Shown: positions 57,499 through 64,000 of the stretch, in pieces | Numbering within the stretch: position 1 is the stretch's first letter | Layout of the letters: each line of letters opens with the position of its first letter | Assembly (NCBI GenBank): GCA_027486345.1 | Contig: JAIXPH010000051.1 | Coordinates: 31,413-95,412, forward strand | Source of the DNA: Paracoccaceae bacterium | Lineage (GTDB): Bacteria > Pseudomonadota > Alphaproteobacteria > Rhodobacterales > Rhodobacteraceae | Direction: 5' to 3' | Length of the DNA stretch: 64,000 bases | Made by a program: the position numbers and the translations under genes | Notes under the pieces: generated by a model | What the model saw: the letters and a program-made list of their open reading frames with translations, nothing else | What the model was told of the DNA's origin: nothing | Databases searched by the model: none

Positions 57499-60400
57499 AT
57501 GAAGATTGAGCGCAAGTTCACCACCGAAGCGACCGGGGCCTACGGTGCCCTTGAGTTTTCGACGACCACGTCGGAAATCCGCAATCCTGATGGCAAGATC
57601 GTTTTCCGCAACGAGGCGGTCGAAGTGCCGGAGGGGTGGAGTCAGGTCGCCTCGGACGTGCTGGCGCAGAAGTACTTCCGCAAGGCCGGTGTTCCCGCCC
57701 GCCTGATGCGCGTCAAGGAAAAGGGCGTGCCCGAATTCCTGTGGCGGTCGGTCCCCGATGAGGCCGCGCTTTCCGAGTTGCCCGAAGCCGAGCGTTTCGT
57801 GGGCGAAACCAGCGCCAAGCAGGTGTTTGACCGTCTGGCCGGGGCTTGGGCCTATTGGGGCTGGAAGGGCGGCTATTTCACCACCGAAGCCGATGCCCGC
57901 GCCTATTACGATGAAATGCGCTATATGCTGGCCCGCCAGATGGCCGCCCCGAACAGCCCGCAGTGGTTCAACACCGGCCTGCACTGGGCTTACGGCGTCG
58001 ATGGTCCGGCGCAGGGTCACTTCTATGTCGATTACAAGACCGGCAAGCTGACCAAATCCGACTCCGCCTATGAACACCCGCAGCCCCATGCCTGCTTCAT
58101 CCAGTCCGTCAGCGATGATCTGGTGAACGAGGGCGGGATCATGGACCTGTGGGTCCGTGAGGCGCGCCTGTTCAAATACGGCTCCGGCACCGGCACCAAC
58201 TTCTCCTCGCTTCGCGGTGAGGGCGAAAAGCTGTCGGGCGGCGGCAAATCCTCGGGCCTGATGGGCTTCCTGAAAATCGGTGACCGCGCGGCGGGCGCCA
58301 TCAAGTCGGGCGGCACCACGCGCCGCGCGGCCAAGATGGTGATCTGCGACATGGATCACCCGGATATCGAGGAATTCATCAACTGGAAGGTCATCGAGGA
58401 GCAGAAGGTCGCCTCGCTCGTGGCCGGTTCCAAGATGCATGAGCAGAAGCTGAACGAGATCTTCGCCGCGATCCGCGCTTGGGATGGCTCGTCCGAGGCT
58501 TCGGTTGATCCGGCCAAGAACCCGGCTTTGAAGGCGGCGATCAAATCGGCCAAGAAGGCCATGATCCCCGACACCTACACCAACCGCATCCTGCAATATG
58601 CGCGTCAGGGCTTCACCAGCATCGAATTCCCGACCTATGACACCGATTGGGATTCCGAGGCTTACATCACCGTGTCGGGCCAGAATTCCAACAACTCTGT
58701 CCGCGTGACCGACGCCTTCCTGACCGCCGTCAAGAATGACGAAGACTGGGCGCTGATCCGCCGTACCGATGGCAAGGTCGCCAAGACCGTCAAGGCGCGG
58801 GAGCTTTGGGATACCGTGGGCCACGCCGCATGGGCCTGTGCCGACCCCGGCATCCAGTTCCACGACACCGTCAACGCCTGGCACACCTGCCCCGAAGATG
58901 GCGCGATCCGGGGGTCCAACCCCTGCTCGGAATACATGTTCCTCGACGACACCGCCTGCAACCTGGCGTCGATGAACCTGCTGACCTTCTTTGCCGCCGG
59001 CAAGTTCGACGCCGAGGCCTATGTCCATGCCAGCCGTCTCTGGACCGTGACGCTGGAGATCAGCGTGATGATGGCGCAATTCCCGTCCAAGGAGATCGCG
59101 CAACGCTCCTACGATTTCCGCACGCTGGGTCTGGGCTATGCCAACATCGGCGGTCTTCTGATGAACATGGGTCTGGGCTATGACTCCCGCGAAGGCCGTG
59201 CGCTCTGCGGTGCCCTGACCGCCGTGATGACCGGTGTGGCCTATGCCACCAGCGCGGAAATGGCATCGGAACTGGGCGCATTCCCCGGCTACAGCCGCAA
59301 CGCCGCCCATATGCTGCGCGTGATCCGCAATCACCGCGCCGCCGCCCATGGCGCGACCAAGGGCTATGAAGGCCTGAACGTCCTGCCCGTCGCCCTTGAC
59401 CATGCCGGTTGCCCGGATGCGGGTCTGGTGGCCTTGGCCAAATCCGTCTGGGATGAGGCTTTGGCGCTTGGTGAGGCGCACGGCTACCGCAACGCCCAGA
59501 CCACTGTCATCGCCCCCACCGGCACCATCGGTCTGGTGATGGATTGCGACACGACGGGGATCGAGCCTGACTTCGCACTCGTTAAGTTCAAGAAACTGGC
59601 AGGCGGCGGGTACTTCAAGATCATCAACCAATCGGTCCCGGCGGGCCTTGAGGCGCTGGGATACCGCACCTCGGAAATCGCCGAGATCGTGGCCTATGCC
59701 GTGGGCCATGGCTCCATCGGCAACTGCCCCGGCATCAACCCGACCGCATTGATCGGCCATGGCTTCGGCCCGCGCGAATTGGAAAAGATCGAAGGCGCGC
59801 TGCCCTCGGCCTTCGACATCCGCTTCGTGTTCAATCAGTGGACGCTGGGCGAGGATTTCTGCAAGCACACGCTGGGCATCCCGGCGGATAAGCTGGCCGA
59901 TCCGACCTTTGACCTTCTGCGCCACCTTGGCTTCACCAAGGCGCAGATCGACGCCGCCAATGACCATGTCTGCGGGACGATGACGCTGGAAGGCGCGCCC
60001 TTCCTGAAGCCGGAACATTACTCGGTCTTCGATTGCGCCAACCCCTGCGGCAAGACCGGCAAGCGCTATCTGTCGGTGGAAAGCCATATCCACATGATGG
60101 CGGCGGCGCAGTCCTTCATCTCGGGCGCGATCTCCAAGACCATCAACATGCCGAACTCGGCCACCATCACCGAAACGCTGGCGGCTTATGAGCTGTCGCA
60201 TTCCTTGGGGATCAAGGCCAACGCGCTCTATCGCGATGGGTCCAAATTGTCGCAGCCGCTGGCTTCGGCCTTGGTGGAGGATGACGAAGAGGCCGAAGAA
60301 ATCCTCGCCTCTGGCTCGGCGCAGGAGAAGGCGGCGGTGATTGCCGAAAAGATCGTCGAAAAGATCATCTACCGCGACATCGTCCGCACCAACCGCGAAA

Positions 60401-61158
60401 AGCTGCCGGAACGCCGCAAGGGCTATACCCAAAAGGCCATCGTCGGCGGTCACAAGGTCTATCTGCGGACCGGCGAATATGGCGACGGCCGCTTGGGTGA
60501 GATCTTCATCGACATGCACAAGGAAGGCGCAGGCTTCCGGGCGATGATGAACAACTTCGCCATCGCGGTCTCGGTCGGTCTGCAATACGGCGTGCCGTTG
60601 GAAGAGTTTGTCGAGGCGTTCACCTTCACCCGCTTTGAACCGGCGGGCATGGTGCAGGGGAACGACTCGATTAAGAACGCGACCTCGATCCTCGACTACA
60701 TCTTCCGCGAACTTGCGATCAGCTATCTGGACCGCACTGACCTCGCGCATGTCAAACCCACGGGTCACAGCTTTGACGATCTGGGCCGCGGCGACGAAGA
60801 GGGCAAGCGCAACGTCAGCGAAGTCAGCGAAACGGCGGCCTCGAAGTCCATCGAGATGCTGAAATCGATCTCCTCGACCGGCTATCTGCGCAAGCGCCTG
60901 CCGCAAGAGCTGATGGTGCTGCAAGGCGGCATCGCCTCGTCCGGCATGCCCTCGGGCGCGGAAACGCTTGCCGCCCTTGGCACCCTGTCCAGCGGCACCG
61001 CGCTCGCCACCGGATCGGTCAGCATGGACGCCCGCACCAAGGCCAAGATGCAAGGCTATGAAGGCGATCCCTGCGGCGAATGCGGCAACTACACGCTGGT
61101 CCGCAACGGCACCTGCATGAAGTGCAACACCTGCGGCGGCACGAGTGGGTGCAGCTAA
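57499..61158 (+). CDS. nrdJ: B12-dependent (class II) ribonucleoside-diphosphate reductase
   Basis: A 1219-residue enzyme, the long form common in Rhodobacterales; it makes deoxyribonucleotides with adenosylcobalamin, without oxygen need. Landmarks are redox Cys199 in [12 protein letters not shown]; the active-site loop [21 protein letters not shown] (C476 and E478, here NPCSE); the barrel segments [21 protein letters not shown] and [16 protein letters not shown] region; and [16 protein letters not shown]. The C-terminal [23 protein letters not shown] has CxxC pairs that reload reducing power. ATG 57499 fits the conserved MKIERKFT start. Confidence 0.97.
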   Translation: MKIERKFTTEATGAYGALEFSTTTSEIRNPDGKIVFRNEAVEVPEGWSQVASDVLAQKYFRKAGVPARLMRVKEKGVPEFLWRSVPDEAALSELPEAERFVGETSAKQVFDRLAGAWAYWGWKGGYFTTEADARAYYDEMRYMLARQMAAPNSPQWFNTGLHWAYGVDGPAQGHFYVDYKTGKLTKSDSAYEHPQPHACFIQSVSDDLVNEGGIMDLWVREARLFKYGSGTGTNFSSLRGEGEKLSGGGKSSGLMGFLKIGDRAAGAIKSGGTTRRAAKMVICDMDHPDIEEFINWKVIEEQKVASLVAGSKMHEQKLNEIFAAIRAWDGSSEASVDPAKNPALKAAIKSAKKAMIPDTYTNRILQYARQGFTSIEFPTYDTDWDSEAYITVSGQNSNNSVRVTDAFLTAVKNDEDWALIRRTDGKVAKTVKARELWDTVGHAAWACADPGIQFHDTVNAWHTCPEDGAIRGSNPCSEYMFLDDTACNLASMNLLTFFAAGKFDAEAYVHASRLWTVTLEISVMMAQFPSKEIAQRSYDFRTLGLGYANIGGLLMNMGLGYDSREGRALCGALTAVMTGVAYATSAEMASELGAFPGYSRNAAHMLRVIRNHRAAAHGATKGYEGLNVLPVALDHAGCPDAGLVALAKSVWDEALALGEAHGYRNAQTTVIAPTGTIGLVMDCDTTGIEPDFALVKFKKLAGGGYFKIINQSVPAGLEALGYRTSEIAEIVAYAVGHGSIGNCPGINPTALIGHGFGPRELEKIEGALPSAFDIRFVFNQWTLGEDFCKHTLGIPADKLADPTFDLLRHLGFTKAQIDAANDHVCGTMTLEGAPFLKPEHYSVFDCANPCGKTGKRYLSVESHIHMMAAAQSFISGAISKTINMPNSATITETLAAYELSHSLGIKANALYRDGSKLSQPLASALVEDDEEAEEILASGSAQEKAAVIAEKIVEKIIYRDIVRTNREKLPERRKGYTQKAIVGGHKVYLRTGEYGDGRLGEIFIDMHKEGAGFRAMMNNFAIAVSVGLQYGVPLEEFVEAFTFTRFEPAGMVQGNDSIKNATSILDYIFRELAISYLDRTDLAHVKPTGHSFDDLGRGDEEGKRNVSEVSETAASKSIEMLKSISSTGYLRKRLPQELMVLQGGIASSGMPSGAETLAALGTLSSGTALATGSVSMDARTKAKMQGYEGDPCGECGNYTLVRNGTCMKCNTCGGTSGCS

Positions 61159-61480
61159 ACTGACTTGGCTGTTGTCCCTCCTGCAGAATCCGGGAATTGC
61201 AGAATCCGGGAATTTCGTTCGAATCCGGAAACGCCTGAAATCGGGTGGCTTGCAAGGTGCTGATAATAAAGGATTACCTTGCCGGTGTCTGTCCGCAGCG
61301 ATCAGTCATCTGTTTCTGCGGCGAAAGCTCCCCCCGATAGGGAATGCGTGTCCAGGAATAGGTCGAAAGCCTGTCCCACAGGTCCCCACGGGGGCCTGTG
61401 ACACGAAAAGCGGCATCGCAAGGTGTCACAAAGCAGGATCTCGCCGTCTGGGCAGGGGCCGAACAAGGAAGAAACCCGCG
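61159..61480 (+). other. Intergenic region with tandem repeat (322 bp)
   Basis: No gene supported. It holds a 16-bp tandem duplication (GCAGAATCCGGGAATT at 61183-61198 and 61199-61214) with a partial third copy at 61221, and a bulged hairpin near 61379-61400 (ACAGG-T-CCCC / GGGG-CCTGT). Confidence 0.6.
61183..61214 (+). repeat. 16-bp perfect tandem duplication
   Basis: Two head-to-tail copies of GCAGAATCCGGGAATT, directly after the nrdJ stop. A shortened version (GAATCCGG) follows at 61221. Confidence 0.85.
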
Positions 61481-61732
61481 ATGGATTTGATCATTGGCAC
61501 CCGTCACATCATCCCCGACGCCATCACCCGTACCGCGACCGGTATCGAGGCTGTCCTGCATGGTGATGCGCTGTTGTCCCTCCTGAACGCCGCCTTTCAC
61601 GGCAGTGGCACGATCGAGGTGTTGGGAGGCGATCTTGACCGTCACCGGATGGAAGTCATCGGGATCCAGATGCAGGGCTGCGAAACGCGGGTGACGCTGT
61701 CTGCGATGGGCGCAGGGCAGCGGTTGATGTGA
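61481..61732 (+). CDS. Small hypothetical protein
   Basis: An 83-residue frame with AAGGAAG about ten bases before ATG 61481. It encodes a soluble alpha/beta-looking protein (MDLIIGTRHIIPDAITRTATG ... IEVLGGDLDRHRMEVIGIQMQGCETRVTLSAMGAG). I recognise no family. The ribosome binding site, start codon and amphipathic pattern make it likely real. Confidence 0.5.
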   Translation: MDLIIGTRHIIPDAITRTATGIEAVLHGDALLSLLNAAFHGSGTIEVLGGDLDRHRMEVIGIQMQGCETRVTLSAMGAGQRLM

Positions 61733-62085
61733 GAGATCGGGCGGGGAAGCGACGATCACTTTCCGTGGCCGACGGCGTTGAACCTGCCATGCTTGCTTTC
61801 ACCGAGTGCTGGCCACACGTCCGGCTGTTTGCCTTCAACGGCTGGCTACACGGATGGCTTGCTGGAGTCTGGTAGCAGAAGGCGACGCGGTTGCGCGGTT
61901 CACGTGCCTCGACCAAGGTGAATTTGGGTGGGCTGGATCGTGTGACGGTTACCATGATCGGCTTCGTAGTGGCGCGAAACGTCGAGGTTTCACCTCTCAT
62001 CCACAGGTGTCAAGCTGAGGGGCGCTAGCCCACGGGAAGCCGGCAGCATATGTTGCACCTATGGTCATAGAGGCTCTTGGCGGCG
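61733..62085. other. Intergenic region before tniQ (353 bp)
   Basis: No gene is supported. Overlapping open frames of 70-115 codons exist on both strands but none has a ribosome binding site and all are compositionally poor. A fragment near 61900-62020 could be a decayed mobile-element segment; I cannot identify it. Confidence 0.4.
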
Positions 62086-63912
62086 ATGTTTCCGGTGCAG
62101 GTCGAATTTCATCGGGACGAACTTCTAGTCTCCTACGCTGCGCGAACTGCGCGGGCAAACGGATTGCTTGGGGTTGAGGATCTTTTCAAAGACCTCGAAA
62201 TCAGCGCGCAGGCTTTTCATGCGGGAGACAGTAGCGCGATCGAGCGTTTTGCTTCGGTCGCGGAGATCAACCCAGAACGGGCCCGCGCACAGACGTTCCA
62301 TGCAGTCGCGGACGACCGCTTTACCATCGCCGATGAACTGCTCTCAGATAAACACCTTCTCCGGCGCCAGTTCCGGGTCTGTCCTGCCTGCATGCGGGCC
62401 GACATCGGGCCAGAGTTGACCAGAGAGACGGCCCCCCGCGCTTACGCGAGGATCGCATGGTCGTTAACGCCCGTCCATTCATGTCCGATCCACCACCTTC
62501 TACTGGTGCTCCCCCCCGAGCCCGGAACCAACTTCGACTTCACCCATGGATGGGAGCCTTGGCTGTTCGAGCTCTTCGAGGGCGATCTGGATAAACCCAC
62601 TCAGGCGGAGGGCAAATACGAAGCCTTCGCCGCAGCCGTCCTGAACGGAGAGAATCCGCCCAATCCGGGATATTTGGCCCGCCTCGATCTTGGTGCGGTC
62701 GGTGCCGCCGCCGAGGCGATGGGGCTTTCCTTGATCCATGGAGCCAAGTGGTCAAAGACCGAGCTCTCGGCCGAGGATGCCGCAGTGGCATCTGATGTTG
62801 GGTTTGAGGTGCTTTCAGGCGGAGAGCTGGGCGTCCAATCACTCCTTGATGAGTTACGATTTTCCAAGGGAAAGCCGCAGGAACGGCCACCGGGTCGTTA
62901 CGGCACGCTACACGAATGGTTATTGCGGGGTGGCGGCGCGGGCGCGGAGTTTGCGCCGTTACAAGACCACCTGTCGCGCCACATCCAGGATACCTGGCCG
63001 CTTGGCCCCAAGGATATTTGTTTCCGGTCCAAAGTCACAGTTCGGCGTTTTCATTCCATCCTGACCGCGGCCGCGCAATATGGATTGCGGCCCGGTCAGG
63101 TGCAGGACCTTCTGAATGGCGCTGGAATGCAAGGTGCCCTGCCACTTCCGGAATACGAACAGATTTATGACGCCCGGGCAGTCGAAGTGGTCTTGGACCG
63201 GGTTTCCTCCTCGGTTTCGATGCAGGCGGCACTGAAGCTGCTTGGTTTGACCCGCAACCAGATGGCGACGCTGATCGAGGCTGGCTTCCTCACCGTTTCC
63301 AAGGGCGGCGACAAGGCGAGGCCGAGGTTTTCCCAAATCGACATCAGTACCTTCCTTGGCCGGCACCGCGGTTTTACCTTCCGGAAGGTTCGGGAAGGAG
63401 ACATCGACGAGATTGGCATTCTGATCGCCGCGCGGCGTCATGGCGTTTCCACGGCGCAGATCTATGGGATGTTGGTGGAAGGCAAGCTGTCCCGCGTTTC
63501 CCGCGCCCATGACGATCTGTTGTGGTCCAGCCTCCGGGTCAGCGCGTCCGAGGTCGGTGTCTTGCTCTCGGCCAATCGCGTTCCGGATGACCGCATCCGC
63601 TTGAGCACCGCTGCAGATTCGCTCAGTTTGAGCAATGATTTCCTCCGTTGCCTGAGCCGCGAAGGGTGGTTTGATCTTCAGAAGGAAGTCGATCCAAGGA
63701 CACGGCAACCGGTCACGACGATTGCCCTAACCGACATCGCCGCATTTCAAGGACGCTACATCACGCGCCGAAGCTTGGCCCGGGAGATGATGCTGGATGT
63801 CCGCCATGCCCAGCAGCGGCTTGCTGAAACCGGGATTATGCCTATTATTGTGTCAGCGGACGGAAGGGAATTGATCTTCGACCTAGGGTCAGGACTCGTT
63901 CTCGCTTCATAG
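62086..63912 (+). CDS. tniQ: TniQ-family protein, C-terminus altered by IS insertion
   Basis: About 608 residues. The TniQ zinc site is visible as CPAC (C99, C102) and HSCPIHH (C133, H136), in the usual FRVCPACMR ... RIAWSLTPVHSCPIHH setting; the N-terminus VEFHRDELLVSYAARTARANG also fits. Further on are several helix-turn-helix-like segments (VSMQAALKLLGLTRNQMATLIEAG). TniQ recruits Tn7-like or related transposition to a target. There is no tnsA, tnsB or tnsC gene in the window. The start is ATG 62086 (TTG 62077 possible). The final residues GSGLVLAS come from the inserted IS, so the native C-terminus is missing. Confidence 0.75.
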   Translation: MFPVQVEFHRDELLVSYAARTARANGLLGVEDLFKDLEISAQAFHAGDSSAIERFASVAEINPERARAQTFHAVADDRFTIADELLSDKHLLRRQFRVCPACMRADIGPELTRETAPRAYARIAWSLTPVHSCPIHHLLLVLPPEPGTNFDFTHGWEPWLFELFEGDLDKPTQAEGKYEAFAAAVLNGENPPNPGYLARLDLGAVGAAAEAMGLSLIHGAKWSKTELSAEDAAVASDVGFEVLSGGELGVQSLLDELRFSKGKPQERPPGRYGTLHEWLLRGGGAGAEFAPLQDHLSRHIQDTWPLGPKDICFRSKVTVRRFHSILTAAAQYGLRPGQVQDLLNGAGMQGALPLPEYEQIYDARAVEVVLDRVSSSVSMQAALKLLGLTRNQMATLIEAGFLTVSKGGDKARPRFSQIDISTFLGRHRGFTFRKVREGDIDEIGILIAARRHGVSTAQIYGMLVEGKLSRVSRAHDDLLWSSLRVSASEVGVLLSANRVPDDRIRLSTAADSLSLSNDFLRCLSREGWFDLQKEVDPRTRQPVTTIALTDIAAFQGRYITRRSLAREMMLDVRHAQQRLAETGIMPIIVSADGRELIFDLGSGLVLAS

Positions 63913-64000
63913 CCAGAAAATGACAGTTGCCGCGAGGGCGATGGCGGACAGGAAGACCTTCGGGCACCGGTCGTATCGCGTTGCGACCCGTCGCCAGTCC
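63886..64000 (-). mobile_element. IS5-family insertion sequence, end of element (partial)
   Basis: The terminal sequence GGGTCAGGACTC (63887-63898) preceded by CTAG fits the inverted repeat and target of IS5/IS427-group elements. It begins inside the tniQ frame and continues past the window edge. The other end and target duplication are not visible. Confidence 0.65.
63907..64000 (-). CDS. IS5-family transposase, C-terminal 30 residues (partial)
   Basis: Reading the minus strand from the window edge gives DWRRVATRYDRCPKVFLSAI followed by ALAATVIFWL and a TGA at 63907-63909. This is the conserved end of IS5-group DDE transposases. The 5' part lies outside the window. Confidence 0.85.
   Translation of the reverse strand, partial: DWRRVATRYDRCPKVFLSAIALAATVIFWL

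Noticed and set aside
57373..61053. 1226-codon open frame opposite nrdJ
   Set aside because: Antisense shadow of a GC-rich gene, His/Gly/Arg rich, with no recognisable domain.
61656..62000. Minus-strand frame of about 114 codons before tniQ
   Set aside because: No ribosome binding site and overlaps the better-supported 83-residue gene; possibly mobile-element debris.

Overview
The window is a stretch of GC-rich chromosome from an alphaproteobacterium, most likely of the order Rhodobacterales. Pointers are a Mur-like Fur protein without the usual CxxC pairs, a long B12-dependent ribonucleotide reductase of the roseobacter/Rhodobacter type, EF-P with its lysine-attaching enzyme EpmA, and several twin-arginine-free sugar ABC genes in LacI-controlled operons. 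I cannot name a genus from the sequence alone.

Layout. (1) 2-8734, plus strand: a tight five-gene cassette with the C-terminal part of a large Ig-repeat surface protein, a DUF3467 protein, a GAF-HlyD fusion, a membrane M50 (site-2 type) protease with a PqqD-like N-terminus and a lipoyl-like C-terminus, and a short SecA-like ATPase. This looks like a dedicated, poorly described export system for the giant repeat protein and is the leading candidate for an undescribed system. (2) 8785-24866, minus strand: a large catabolic locus with two promoters. The upstream operon encodes a Gfo/Idh oxidoreductase, an FAD dehydrogenase and a KDG-type sugar kinase; the downstream operon encodes a CoA-transferase, enoyl-CoA hydratase, aldehyde dehydrogenase, a sugar ABC importer, an SDR, a GMC oxidoreductase and a LacI regulator. 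Both promoters carry the same pair of TGGAA-NN-TTCCA operators, one lodged in the -35/-10 spacer and one just after the -10. Two sites inside the ABC genes carry overlapping perfect palindromes that probably act as mRNA hairpins.

(3) 25053-35241: tRNA-Glu, two MltB-type lytic transglycosylases, a secreted glycosidase-like protein with a C-terminal membrane anchor, an AarF/UbiB-type kinase, a CPA1 antiporter with a cyclic-nucleotide-binding domain, a persulfide-dioxygenase-like MBL hydrolase and a DUF1624 membrane protein. (4) 35504-39726, plus strand: glycosyltransferase, UDP-galactopyranose mutase and a GH1-like protein, overlapping and probably acting together in surface polysaccharide synthesis. 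(5) 39943-57016: a hybrid PAS histidine kinase, efp/epmA head to head, an RND efflux pair, a VOC protein, RarD, a small membrane protein, a DUF985 cupin, a DAO-type oxidase, a chromosomal ccdAB toxin-antitoxin pair, enolase, two EamA exporters and a Fur/Mur regulator. (6) 57499-64000: nrdJ, a small orphan protein, and an accessory end with a tniQ-family gene whose last codons are supplied by an inserted IS5-family element that runs off the window.

Starts were chosen by eye from ribosome binding sites, overlaps and family alignments from memory. No database search was run.
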